NCBI RefSeq assembly: GCF_025716945.1
Contig: NZ_JAOVZT010000001.1
Span: 191,926-254,288 of the forward strand
Direction of reading: 5' to 3'
Source: Geodermatophilus sp. YIM 151500
Lineage (GTDB): Bacteria; Actinomycetota; Actinomycetes; Mycobacteriales; Geodermatophilaceae
DNA: 62,363 nt
Positions 53,398 through 62,363 of this stretch are shown in pieces (position 1 is the first letter of the stretch; each line of letters starts with the position of its first letter). Both the position numbers and the translations under genes were made by a program. The notes below the pieces were generated by a model. That model saw only the letters and a list, made by a program, of their open reading frames with translations, searched no databases and was not told the DNA's origin.

Positions 53398-54398
53398 CCA
53401 GGTCGGCCGCCACCGACCGCAGCCCGGTCGAGGAGGACAACCTGACCGACGTCAGCCCCGCACCCCCACCCGGTGACAGCTCCGGCACCCCGTCGGACGA
53501 CGAGGCGTCGACGCCGGCCACCGGGCGCCGCCAGGACGAGGTCGCGCCCGCCGGGGCCGGGCCGTCGGGCTCGCCCGGGGCCACCACCGCGGAGGCAGCG
53601 ACCGGGGACGACGAGGACGCCGAGCCGCCGGTCTCGGACAACCGGCGCCGTGCCGAGCGCACCGCTCCGCTGTTCGCCGAGCTCGCGACCCTGGCCAAGG
53701 ACGACCCCCGCCGCGAGCGGCTGCGGGAGATCCTGGTCGAGGAGCACCTGCCGCTGGTGCGGCACTTCGCCCGCCGCTTCAGCAACCGCGGGGAGCCGTT
53801 CGACGACCTGCTCCAGGTGGGCACCCTGGGGCTGATCGCCGCGATCGACCGGTTCGACCCCGACCGCGGCGTGGAATTCCTCTCCTTCGCCGTGCCGACC
53901 ATCACCGGGGAGATCAAGCGGCACTTCCGCGATCAGGGCTGGTCGGTCCGGGTGCCGCGGCGGCTGCAGGAACTGCACCTGTCGCTCAACGCGGCGGTCG
54001 GGGAGCTGGCGCAGAAGAACGGGCGCGCGCCGACGCCGTCCGAGCTGGCCGAGCACCTGGGCATCCCCCGCGAGGAGGTGCTGGAGGGTCTGGCCGTGGC
54101 CAACGCCTACCGCAGCAGCTCGCTCGACGAGCGGCTCTCGGGCGAGGACGACTCCCCCACCCTGGCCGCCACCCTCGGCGAGGAGGACGCGGCGCTCGAG
54201 GGCGTGGAGTACCGCGAGTCGCTGCAGCCCCTGCTGGCGACCATCCCCGCCCGCGAGCGCCGGATCCTGATCCTGCGCTTCTTCGGCAACATGACCCAGT
54301 CGCAGATCGCCGCCGACATCGGCATCTCCCAGATGCACGTGTCGCGGCTGCTCAGCCAGACGCTGGCCAAGCTGCGCGAGGGCCTGCTCAAGGACTAG
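53394..54398 (+). CDS. sigF: RNA polymerase sigma factor, SigB/SigF/SigG family
   Basis: Directs polymerase to general-stress promoters. The 334-aa protein has a polar, acidic N-terminal extension of about 80 residues. Region 2 follows (LVEEHLPLVRHFARRF, FDDLLQVGTLGLIAAIDRFD, FLSFAVPTITGEIKRHFRD), then region 3 (VPRRLQELHLSLNAAVGELA). Region 4 has ERRILILRFFGNMTQSQIA with the helix-turn-helix DIGISQMHVSRLLSQTLAKL. This is the SigF-type set lacking region 1. GTG start inside the rsbW stop. It is preceded by a SigF-like promoter, hence likely autoregulated. Confidence 0.93.
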   Translation: MTRSAATDRSPVEEDNLTDVSPAPPPGDSSGTPSDDEASTPATGRRQDEVAPAGAGPSGSPGATTAEAATGDDEDAEPPVSDNRRRAERTAPLFAELATLAKDDPRRERLREILVEEHLPLVRHFARRFSNRGEPFDDLLQVGTLGLIAAIDRFDPDRGVEFLSFAVPTITGEIKRHFRDQGWSVRVPRRLQELHLSLNAAVGELAQKNGRAPTPSELAEHLGIPREEVLEGLAVANAYRSSSLDERLSGEDDSPTLAATLGEEDAALEGVEYRESLQPLLATIPARERRILILRFFGNMTQSQIAADIGISQMHVSRLLSQTLAKLREGLLKD

Positions 54399-54450
54399 GA
54401 GACCGTCGCCCACGGCCGCCAGCCGTATCCGGTCGGGTCGCCCGGAACCG

Positions 54451-54471
54451 CAAGCCCCCGGGGTTGCGCCG
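54451..54471. terminator. Hairpin between sigF and the SPFH gene
   Basis: CGCAAGCCCC pairs with GGGGTTGCG (one bulged base) in the gap between the convergent sigF and SPFH stops. Confidence 0.45.
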
Positions 54472-54490
54472 CGCGGGGAAAGGCTCCGGG

Positions 54491-55693
54491 CTAGCGCTGC
54501 CCGTCCTCGTCCTCGGGGAGGGCGAGGTCGGCGGTGCTGGGGACGTCGTCCGGCGTCGGCGTCACCTGGGACAGCGGCGGCGGCGTCGGCATCGCCGGCG
54601 TCGTGTCGGCGAGGCTGCTGAGCTCGATCCGGGCTTCCGGCTGCGCGGCGGCCGGCGGCAGCTGCGACTCGAACCAGCCACTGGTGTCGATCCGCCGCTC
54701 CGGCGTCCCGCCGGCTCCGTCGCCGCCGCTGCCCACGTCGAGCCACGACCGCGCCCCCTCGCCCTCCCCGCCGCCCATCCGGGCGAGGCCCTCGAGCGCC
54801 TTGCTGAACTCGCTGGGGACGATCCACATCTTGTTGGCGTCGCCCTGCGCGATCTGCGGCAGCGTCTGCAGGTACTGGTAGGCCAGCAGCCCCTGGTCCG
54901 GCCGGCCGTCGTGGATCGCCTGGAAGACCGTCTCGATCGACTTCGCCTGGCCCTGCGCCTGCAGGAACAGCGCCGCGCGCTCGCCCTCGGCGCGCAGGAT
55001 GCGGCTCTGCCGCTCGGCCTCCGCCTCGAGGATCGCCGACTGCTTCTTGCCCTCGGCCGAGAGGATGGCGGCGGCCTTCTGCCCCTCGGCGGTGGTGATC
55101 GCCGACTGCCGCTGGCCCTCGGCCTGCAGGATGATCGCCCGCTTGTCGCGGTCGGCGCGCATCTGCTTCTCCATCGAGTCGCGGATGGTCGGCGGCGGGT
55201 CGATCGCCTTGATCTCCACCCGGGCCACCCGCAGGCCCCACGGTCCGGTGGTGCCGTCGAGCACCTCCCGCAGCTGGCTGTTGATGCCGTCGCGGCCGGT
55301 CAGCGTGCCCTCGAGGTTCAGCCCGCCGACGACGTTGCGCAGCGTGGTCGTGGTGAGCTGCTCCATGCCGGTGATGTAGTTCGCGATGCCGTACACCGCC
55401 AGGCGCGGGTCGGTCACCTGGAAGTACACGACCGTGTCGATGCCCACCTGCAGGTTGTCGGAGGTGATCACCGGCTGCGGCGGGAAGGAGATGACCTGCT
55501 CGCGCAGGTCGATCGTCGCCCGCACGCGGTCGACGAACGGCACGAGGAGGTTCAGGCCGGGCGACAGGGTGCGGCTGTAGCGACCGAGCCGCTCGACGAC
55601 CTTGGCCTGCGCCTGCGGGACGATCGCGACGCTCTTCGCCACGACGACGATCACCAGCAGGGCGACGACGACGAGGGCGATGATGGCTTCCAC
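54491..55693 (-). CDS. SPFH/Band 7 (stomatin-like, QmcA-type) membrane protein
   Basis: A 400-aa protein. Residues 4-20 form a single N-terminal membrane helix (IIALVVVALLVIVVVA). The SPFH domain covers about 25-190 (VVERLGRYSRTLSPGLNLLV, REQVISFPPQPVITSDNLQV, TLRNVVGGLNLEGTLTGRD). An Ala/Glu-rich coiled coil with repeated AEG units (about 195-270) follows, then a Pro/Thr/Gly-rich tail from about 310. Such proteins organise membrane microdomains and pair with NfeD, encoded upstream on the same strand. GTG start at 55693. Confidence 0.9.
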   Translation of the reverse strand: MEAIIALVVVALLVIVVVAKSVAIVPQAQAKVVERLGRYSRTLSPGLNLLVPFVDRVRATIDLREQVISFPPQPVITSDNLQVGIDTVVYFQVTDPRLAVYGIANYITGMEQLTTTTLRNVVGGLNLEGTLTGRDGINSQLREVLDGTTGPWGLRVARVEIKAIDPPPTIRDSMEKQMRADRDKRAIILQAEGQRQSAITTAEGQKAAAILSAEGKKQSAILEAEAERQSRILRAEGERAALFLQAQGQAKSIETVFQAIHDGRPDQGLLAYQYLQTLPQIAQGDANKMWIVPSEFSKALEGLARMGGGEGEGARSWLDVGSGGDGAGGTPERRIDTSGWFESQLPPAAAQPEARIELSSLADTTPAMPTPPPLSQVTPTPDDVPSTADLALPEDEDGQR

Positions 55694-55831
55694 GGGAGTG
55701 CTCCTGCCGTTTTCGGGACGGTGATCGACCGATACTGCCCTGCCGGGTCCGTCGTGGTCATCACCCGTCCACGGGGTTCACCCGGCGCGTCGTCGCACCG
55801 GGCGCGCGGTCGCGGCGGCGGCGGGTCGGCG

Positions 55832-56269
55832 TCACTCCAGCGCGTCGCCGACCACCGCGGTGGCGCCGTCCACCTGCATGATCCGCACCGTCTGCCCGAC
55901 GTCGAAGCGTTCGCCGCTGTGCTGGCTGCGGGCGCTCCACTCGTCGGCACCCATCCGGATCCGCCCGGAGTGGCCGTCGACGGCCTGGGTGACCTGTGCG
56001 GTGCGGCCGATGAGGGCGTCGACGCCGTCCAGCTGCTGCGGCGTGCGCTCGATGAGGTGCCGCTTGGCGACCGGACGGACCAGGCCGAGCAGCACACCGC
56101 TGGTGACGATGAAGGCGATGAGCTGGAGGACGACCGGGCCGCCGAGCAGCGCCACGGTCATGCCACCCAGCGCCCCGCCGGCGAACATCAGCAGCACCAG
56201 GTCGAGGCTCACGACCTCGCCGGCGCCGAAGAGTCCGGCAGCGATCAGCCACAGCAACCACGCAGGCAC
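55832..56269 (-). CDS. NfeD family membrane protein
   Basis: A 145-aa protein with three helices (WLLWLIAAGLFGAGEVVSLD, the region around FAGGALGGMTVALLGG, and LQLIAFIVTSGVLLGLV) and a C-terminal OB-fold with DALIGRTAQVTQAVD, GRIRMGADEWSARS and VRIMQVDGATAVV. This is the short NfeD form without protease domain, the normal partner of SPFH proteins. GTG 56269. The SPFH gene follows after 138 bp. Confidence 0.88.
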   Translation of the reverse strand: MPAWLLWLIAAGLFGAGEVVSLDLVLLMFAGGALGGMTVALLGGPVVLQLIAFIVTSGVLLGLVRPVAKRHLIERTPQQLDGVDALIGRTAQVTQAVDGHSGRIRMGADEWSARSQHSGERFDVGQTVRIMQVDGATAVVGDALE

Positions 56270-56366
56270 GGCACCATGATCGCAGACCACCCGCCGCGCG
56301 GAGCCCATCCGACTCGGCCGGGTGCCCGGGTCGGCTTCATTCCTCCCCCGACGTAGCCTCGCTGGC

Positions 56367-57107
56367 GTGCACGACCACCCCGCCGGGCGCTTCGCGGTCT
56401 GGGCGACCGCCTGGCTCACCGGCCGCACCTCCTACGACGACGCGCTCGACGCGCTGCTCGGCAGCACCGCCCACCGCGTGGCCGGCGTGCCCGGCACGAC
56501 CGGCGCGGTGTCGCTGGGCCGGGCCCTGACCGAGCTGCGCGGCCTGGGCGAGCGCCGGTTCCGGCTGGTGCTGCCCGTGCCGGGCGACGTCCGCGGGTTG
56601 CCCCGGGTGGGCGGGCTGACCGCCCTGGCGCTGGAGTCGGGACAGGCGGCGGTGGGCGAGCGGCTGGCCCTCGTACCCGAGGCGCTGGGCCCCGAGGCGG
56701 TCGCGTGGACGGCCTTCGACCTCACCGGGGCCGACCCGGTGCCGCCGCAGGCGGAGGGCAGCCTGCGCGCGGTCTCCGGGCAGCTCGACCTCGCCGTGAC
56801 CGACGCGGCCCGCACGCTGGTCGCGCTCGACCTGGCCCGGTGGAACCCCGAGGTGCCCGCGCTGCTGGCCGACCTGGCCCGCTCGACGCGGGCGCCCGGG
56901 CTGCCGCCCGACCACGACCCGCTGGCCCTCTCGGTGCTGGGCCGGGCGCAGCGGCTGGCCGCCGTCCTCGACCTGGCGATGGCCGACGCGCCGGGCGGCG
57001 CGGTGAACCACGCCCAGGCGGCTGCGCGGGACGACGCGCTGCGACCCCTCGCCGACGCCGTCCGGGAGGCCACCGCGGCCGCCTTCAACTGGCTGCCGCG
57101 GAACTGA
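56367..57107 (+). CDS. Conserved hypothetical protein, 246 aa
   Basis: A soluble Ala/Leu-rich protein I do not recognise. It starts with AGRFAVWATAWLTGRTSYDD (about 5-24), has RRFRLVLPVPGDVRGLPRVG and LVPEALGPEAVAWTAFDLTG in the middle, and ends in VREATAAAFNWLPRN. Absence of membrane helices and motif residues leaves the role open; similar proteins are found in other actinobacteria. GTG 56367 lies 97 bp from the divergent nfeD. Confidence 0.65.
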   Translation: MHDHPAGRFAVWATAWLTGRTSYDDALDALLGSTAHRVAGVPGTTGAVSLGRALTELRGLGERRFRLVLPVPGDVRGLPRVGGLTALALESGQAAVGERLALVPEALGPEAVAWTAFDLTGADPVPPQAEGSLRAVSGQLDLAVTDAARTLVALDLARWNPEVPALLADLARSTRAPGLPPDHDPLALSVLGRAQRLAAVLDLAMADAPGGAVNHAQAAARDDALRPLADAVREATAAAFNWLPRN

Positions 57108-57145
57108 CCGCTCGCTGCCGGGCGCCCGGAGGCCCGAGGGCGGGT

Positions 57146-58033
57146 TCAGCTCCCGTCCGCGGACGATGCCCCGGGATCCGCCCGCCGCGCCGTGATGAGC
57201 CAGGTCGCGGAACCGAACACGACGCCGTCCTCCGTCGCGTGCGCCTCGGCGGCACGGCGGAACGTCTCGACGGCGTGGGCGCGGCCGTCCTCGTCCAGGC
57301 CCTCGAGCATCCACCCGGCGACCCCGAGGACGAAGGCGACCGCGTCGTCGACGTCGCGACCGAACTCCTCCGGCTCGGTCAGCGGCCGGACCCGGATCTC
57401 CCCGAATCCCGCCGCGCGCAGGACGGTGCGGACGTGGTCCGGCTCGGCGAAGGCGAACGGGCCCGGGCTACCGGGCGGCGGCACCGGGACCGGGCGTCCG
57501 GCGAGGAACGCGCCGACGATCTGCTGGAACCACTCGTTCCGGCTGGGCGCCTGCCACACCAGCAGCGCCAGCCGCCCGGCGGGCGCGAGCGCCGCGCCGA
57601 TGTTCGCGAAGGCGGCGACCGGGTCGCCGAAGAACGTGCAGCCGGTGCGGCTGACGGCCACGTCGAACGAGCCCGCGCCGAAGCGGTGCACCTGCGCGTC
57701 GGCCTGGAGGAACAGGACGTTCGTCAGACCCTCGCGGGTCGCGGCCCTGCGCGCGGCGTCCAGCATGGCCGAGGAGAGGTCGACGCCGACCACCGAACCG
57801 GCGGGAACCCGGCGGGCGACGTCCCGGGCCGTCCCCCCGGTGCCGCAGCCGATGTCGAGGACCCGGTCGCCCGGGGACAGCTCCGCCGCCTCGAGCAGGG
57901 GCGGCTGGTAGCGGGCGACGGCGCGGTCGAAGTAGCCGGCGTGCGCGGCCCAGAAGGCACCCTCCTCGCCGTCCCAGGCCCGGAGCTGCTCGGTGTTCGA
58001 CGGGTGGACCTCCACCGCAGAGGTGATGACCAC
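57146..58033 (-). CDS. SAM-dependent class I methyltransferase
   Basis: A 295-aa enzyme with the Rossmann methyltransferase core. Motif I is DRVLDIGCGTGGTARDVAR (about 59-77), followed by VVGVDLSSAMLDAARR, LQADAQVHRF and a post-motif III region GRLALLVWQAP. Substrate unknown. I prefer GTG 58033 over ATG 58060, since the latter lies inside the palindrome upstream of padR and lacks a ribosome site, whereas GAGGGAC precedes the GTG. It diverges from a PadR regulator that probably controls it. Confidence 0.82.
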   Translation of the reverse strand: MVITSAVEVHPSNTEQLRAWDGEEGAFWAAHAGYFDRAVARYQPPLLEAAELSPGDRVLDIGCGTGGTARDVARRVPAGSVVGVDLSSAMLDAARRAATREGLTNVLFLQADAQVHRFGAGSFDVAVSRTGCTFFGDPVAAFANIGAALAPAGRLALLVWQAPSRNEWFQQIVGAFLAGRPVPVPPPGSPGPFAFAEPDHVRTVLRAAGFGEIRVRPLTEPEEFGRDVDDAVAFVLGVAGWMLEGLDEDGRAHAVETFRRAAEAHATEDGVVFGSATWLITARRADPGASSADGS

Positions 58034-58052
58034 GGGACACCGTCCCTCGTAT

Positions 58053-58076
58053 AGTCCCATCGGGATGATGGAGACT
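58053..58076. promoter_or_regulatory. Dyad between methyltransferase and padR (candidate PadR operator)
   Basis: AGTCCCATC at 58053-58061 faces GATGGAGACT at 58067-58076, an almost perfect inverted repeat with one inserted base, centred in the 61-bp divergent gap. TATAGT at 58050-58055 overlaps its edge and could be a -10 element for padR. Confidence 0.5.
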
Positions 58077-58094
58077 TACTCCCAAGGGGAGGAC

Positions 58095-58715
58095 ATGTCA
58101 AGGGCCGGGCTCAGCACCACCTCGTTCGCCATCCTGGGGCTGCTGGCCGTCCGGCCGTGGAGCACCTACGAGCTGACCCGCCAGATGGACCGCAGTCTCG
58201 GCCGCCTGTGGCCGCGCGCCCGGAGCAAGCTCTACGAGGAACCCAGGAAGCTGGTCGAGGCCGGCCTCGCGGTCGCCCGGGCCGAGTACGTGGGACGCCG
58301 TCCGCGCACCGTCTACGAGATCACGCCGCAGGGCCGGGCGGCACTCGCGGAGTGGCTGGCCCGGCCCGGCGCGGGACCGGTGCTCGAGTTCGAGCAGCTG
58401 CTCAAGGTGTGGTTCGCCGAGCACGGCACCCGGCAGGACGCCCTGGAGAACATCGCGGCCGCCCGTCGGTGGGCGGAGGAGCGCAACGAGGAGAACCAGC
58501 GGGCGGCGCGGGCGTACCTCGCCGGCGAGGGCCCCTTCCAGGCGCGGGCCGCCCAGACGATGCTGGTCGGCGCCTTCCTCACCGACTTCTACGCCCTCGT
58601 CGCGCGCTGGGCCGACTGGGCCGCCGCGGTCGTCGAGGACTGGCCCGAGGATCCGGCGCGCGCGACGCCGGACCGCGCCGCCCTCGAGGACATCGTCCGC
58701 CGCGCCGACTGGTGA
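58095..58715 (+). CDS. PadR family transcriptional regulator
   Basis: A 206-aa repressor-type protein. The winged helix occupies residues 5-85: TTSFAILGLLAVRPWSTYEL, RARSKLYEEPRKLVEAGLAV, and the wing RRPRTVYEITPQGRAALAEW. The C-terminal half is helical (the Vir_act_alpha_C type) for dimerisation. ATG 58095 has AGGGGAGG upstream. It is divergent from the methyltransferase, with a dyad in between, so it likely represses both. The inducer is unknown. Confidence 0.87.
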   Translation: MSRAGLSTTSFAILGLLAVRPWSTYELTRQMDRSLGRLWPRARSKLYEEPRKLVEAGLAVARAEYVGRRPRTVYEITPQGRAALAEWLARPGAGPVLEFEQLLKVWFAEHGTRQDALENIAAARRWAEERNEENQRAARAYLAGEGPFQARAAQTMLVGAFLTDFYALVARWADWAAAVVEDWPEDPARATPDRAALEDIVRRADW

Positions 58716-58729
58716 CCCCTGCGATCCCG

Positions 58730-59893
58730 TCAGCGGGGCGACGGCACCGTCCCGCGGTGGAGGCCCGCTGGCCCGCCGGCGAAACAGCAGTGCGCGGGGC
58801 AGCCGGTGCCCAGCCGCGGCACGGTCCCGGCGCGGCGCTCCGCCAGCAGCTCGCGCACCATGGCCACGAACGCGGGATGGGTGCCCGCAGTCGCGGCGCG
58901 CGCGAAGGCCAGCCCGAGCTTCCCGGCGGTCTCGCGCGCCTCGTTGTCGAGGTCCCAGACCACCTCGACGTGGTCGCTGACGAAGCCGATCGGGAAGACG
59001 ACGACGGCCCGCTCCCCCGCCTCGGCGAGCGCCTCGAGGTGGTCGTTGACGTCCGGCGCCAGCCACGGCACGGACGGCGGCCCGCTGCGCGACTGCCAGA
59101 CCAGGTCGAACCCGCGGCCGGGCGCCACGGCGTCGACCACCAGCCGCGCCGAGCGGAGCAGCTCCTCCTGGTACACCCCGCCGGTCGGCCCGGCCACGGC
59201 GGCCATCGCGTCCGGGATGCTGTGCGCGGTCGCGACCAGACGGGCGCCGTCGCGCAGGTCGTCGGGGAGCTGCGCCAGCGCGGCGGCCAGCGCGTCGGCG
59301 TTGGCCCGCACGAAGCCGGGGTGGTCGCCGTAGTGCGGCAGCTTCTCCGCGGTCGGTCCGCCACCCGGCGCGGCACCGGTCAGCACCGAGCGGGCCCGCG
59401 CGATGTCCTCGTGGTACTGCCGGCACCCCGACCACGAGGCGAAGCCGGACGTCGGGAAGACGTAGACGTGCTCGATGCCGTCGTCCGCCATCCGCCGCCA
59501 GACGTCCTCGACGTACGGCGCCCAGTTCCGGTTGCCCCAGTAGACCGGCAGGTCGACGCCGGCCGCGGCGAGGTCGGCCTCGACGGCGGCGACCAGCGCC
59601 CGGTTCTGCTCGTTGATCGGGCTGACCCCGCCGAGGTGGTGGTAGTGCTCGGCGACGGCGAGCAGCCGCTCCCGCGGGATGCCGCGGCCGCGGGTGACGT
59701 TCTCCAGGAACGGCATGACGTCGTCGTGCCCCTCGGGCCCGCCGAAGGAGAGCACGAGCAGCGCCTCCCGCCGTCCGGCCGGAGCCGGCGCGGCCGACGG
59801 CGGCGTGCCGCCGTTGTTGCGGACGGCGAGCGACGGGTCCTCGTCGGGTCGCTGTCCGGCGGGGGTGATGTCGACGTCGGTCTCGAGCGGCAC
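58730..59893 (-). CDS. hemH: Ferrochelatase (coproporphyrin type, Fe-S containing)
   Basis: Inserts iron into (copro)porphyrin in heme synthesis. The 387-aa protein has a 40-residue polar N-terminus, then LVLSFGGPEGHDDVMPFLENV, HLGGVSPINEQNRAL, WGNRNWAPYVEDVW, VATAHSIPDA and FPIGFVSDHVEVVWDLD, the last containing the catalytic His/Glu region. One Cys in SWSGCRQYHED and the C-terminal cluster GCPAHCC match the [2Fe-2S] ligands known from actinobacterial ferrochelatases. By phylum the substrate is likely coproporphyrin III (CpfC). It follows inhA, as in mycobacteria. Confidence 0.92.
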   Translation of the reverse strand: MPLETDVDITPAGQRPDEDPSLAVRNNGGTPPSAAPAPAGRREALLVLSFGGPEGHDDVMPFLENVTRGRGIPRERLLAVAEHYHHLGGVSPINEQNRALVAAVEADLAAAGVDLPVYWGNRNWAPYVEDVWRRMADDGIEHVYVFPTSGFASWSGCRQYHEDIARARSVLTGAAPGGGPTAEKLPHYGDHPGFVRANADALAAALAQLPDDLRDGARLVATAHSIPDAMAAVAGPTGGVYQEELLRSARLVVDAVAPGRGFDLVWQSRSGPPSVPWLAPDVNDHLEALAEAGERAVVVFPIGFVSDHVEVVWDLDNEARETAGKLGLAFARAATAGTHPAFVAMVRELLAERRAGTVPRLGTGCPAHCCFAGGPAGLHRGTVPSPR

Positions 59894-59954
59894 GGCTGTT
59901 CTTCTCCTCAGGACCGCCGGCGGATGCAGCCCCGCACGGTGCGCGGCGCCGGAC

Positions 59955-60733
59955 TCACACGCCCACGGCGTGGAAGCCCCCGTCGACGTGCACGATCTCC
60001 CCGGTGGTGGCCGGGAACCAGTCCGACAGCAGGGCGCAGACCGCCCTGCCGGACGGCTCCGTGTCGGTGACCGACCAGCCGAGCGGGGCGCGCTTCTCCC
60101 ACGCGTCCTCGAACTGCTCCGACCCGGGGATGGACTTCATCGCCATGCTCCGCAACGGGCCGGCGGCGACCAGGTTCACCCGGACGCCCTCCGGGCCGAG
60201 CTCGCGCGCCAGGTAGCGGCTGGTCGACTCCAGCGCCGCCTTGGCCGCGCCCATCCACCCGTAGACCGGCCAGGCGACCGAGGCGTCGAAGGTCAGGCCG
60301 ACCACCGATGCCCGCTCGCCGAACAGCGGCCGGCAGGCGTGGGTCAGGGAGGCCAGCGACCAGGTCGACACCTGGAAGGCGGTGGCGGCGTGCTCCCACG
60401 CCACCTCGGTGAAGCCCTCCCCCATGGCCTCCTGGGGCGCGAAGCCGATGGAGTGGACGACGCCGTCCAGGGTGGCCCCCTCACCGCCGAGGTGCTCGCG
60501 CAGCCGGTCGGCGAGGGTGGCCAGGTGCTCGGCGTCGGTGACGTCGAGCTCGACGACCGGCGCCTCCCGAGGGAGGCGCTTGGCGATGCGCTGGCACAGC
60601 GACATCGCGCGGCCGAAGTTGGACAGGACGACGGTGGCGCCCTCCTCCTGGGCGATGCGGGCGGTCGCGTAGGCGATCGACGCCTCGGTGAGGACGCCGG
60701 TGACCAGGATCTTCTTGCCCTCCAGAATGCCCA

Positions 60734-60734
<1 letters not shown>
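59955..60734 (-). CDS. inhA: Enoyl-ACP reductase (InhA/FabI)
   Basis: NADH-dependent last step of each fatty-acid elongation cycle. The 259-aa divergent SDR begins LEGKKILVTGVLTEASIAY, with the FabI-type VLTEASIAYA loop. It has HSIGFAPQEAMG, FDASVAWPVYGWMGAAKAAL (the Tyr and Lys spaced as in InhA) and a C-terminal VHVDGGFHAVGV. ATG 60734 overlaps the fabG stop (ATGA), so the reductase pair is coupled. Confidence 0.95.
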
Positions 60735-61920
<1,186 letters not shown>

Positions 61921-62205
61921 GACCGACGTAGTTGAGCGGCCCGGCCACGATCGTGACGACGATCGTGAGCGCGCTGGCGCAGCTGGTGTCGCCACTGGCG
62001 AAGTACCCGCGCTGCGCGGCCGCGATCGCGCCGATGACGAGCCAGACCAGGAGCAGGACCGTGCCGATGCTCGTCGCCCTGCCGCTTCGGGTCCGCATCC
62101 GCTGCACCTACCCGGGATCGACCCCGGCCATGCCGAGCCGGCCAGGGGACGAGCAGCCGACCCGTGCGGCGAGCCGGCTGTCGCACCGTGTCCCTGCAGC
62201 GGACC

Positions 62206-62363
62206 TCAATCGGCGGCCCCGTCCGGCGGTGCCTCGCCCGACTCGGCGGACCCGTGAGGCGTGACCGGCTCCTCCGGCGGCAGCGGCTCCTCCGGCGGGA
62301 GCGGTTCCTCCGCCGGCGCCGGCTCGACCGGCGGCGCGGGCTCGACCGGCTCGACCGGCGGCG
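62206..62363 (-). CDS. C-terminal end of a Pro/Glu-rich protein (partial)
   Basis: An open frame entering from the right edge and stopping at TGA 62206-62208. The visible 51 residues are dominated by PVEP, APAEEP and LPPEEP units, ending SGEAPPDGAAD. Such tails occur on secreted or cell-envelope proteins, but the functional part lies outside the window. Codon phase was read directly from the sequence. Confidence 0.6.
   Translation of the reverse strand, partial: PPVEPVEPAPPVEPAPAEEPLPPEEPLPPEEPVTPHGSAESGEAPPDGAAD

Overview
The window is about 62 kb of very GC-rich chromosomal DNA from an actinobacterium. Evidence includes many GTG starts, 1-8 bp overlaps between co-directional genes, a Ku/LigD end-joining set, an actinobacterial RsbV/RsbW/SigF-type stress module, and fabG-inhA-ferrochelatase in the order known from mycobacteria. 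The combination (group 1h hydrogenase, general-stress sigma network, NHEJ, topoisomerase IB) suggests a desiccation-tolerant soil or rock actinomycete. Geodermatophilaceae is my guess by inference, not a demonstrated placement. I see no tRNA, rRNA, CRISPR array, insertion sequence or prophage.

Layout. (1) 1-5.6 kb: formamidase with a FmdB-type zinc ribbon, FGGY gluconokinase, an MFS transporter and a cupin. (2) 5.6-14.7 kb: phosphoketolase, then a divergent unit made of hydroxyacid-oxoacid transhydrogenase (HOT) translationally coupled to a FAD/Fe-S D-2-hydroxyglutarate-type dehydrogenase, then a KhtTU-like cation/proton antiporter pair. (3) 14.0-19.1 kb: GNAT, FabG-like SDR, DUF350, WapI-like, AI-2E-family permease, lipoprotein. 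(4) 19.3-32.3 kb, all on the minus strand: a complete group 1h [NiFe]-hydrogenase locus, in transcription order hypA, hypB, a 492-aa unknown, maturation protease, hhyS, hhyL, NifU-like, DUF5947, two very small proteins, hypF, hypC, hypD, hypE. An array of fifteen 8-bp units sits between the protease and hhyS. (5) 32.4-39.8 kb: hydrolase and hypotheticals, then a two-gene unit of a repetitive protein with a leader-like N-terminus plus a PqqD/RRE-like M50 intramembrane metalloprotease, then a membrane protein, a SatD-like regulator with tandem dyads, and a PPOX-family oxidoreductase. (6) 39.9-47.6 kb: AI-2E permease, PAC2-type protein, AAHS-type MFS transporter, purU, and a split NHEJ operon ku-lig-pol. 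(7) 47.8-56.3 kb: DUF1360, DUF5709, RsbV-like STAS protein, topoisomerase IB, a fused PP2C/HATPase/STAS protein, rsbW-sigF behind a SigF-like promoter, and SPFH/NfeD. (8) 56.4-62.4 kb: hypothetical, methyltransferase/PadR divergent pair, ferrochelatase, inhA, fabG, a STAS-like protein, a small membrane protein and the tail of a Pro/Glu-rich protein.

How the parts fit. The hydrogenase would scavenge trace H2 for respiration during starvation, and the Hyp proteins build its NiFe(CN)2CO centre. The HOT/dehydrogenase pair can form a closed 2-oxoglutarate/D-2-hydroxyglutarate shuttle that oxidises a 4-hydroxybutyrate-like acid without free NAD(P). The STAS, phosphatase, anti-sigma and sigma genes form a partner-switching circuit. 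The least explained unit is the protease/repetitive-protein pair at 34.2-38.0 kb, which looks like a processed or exported surface peptide system.
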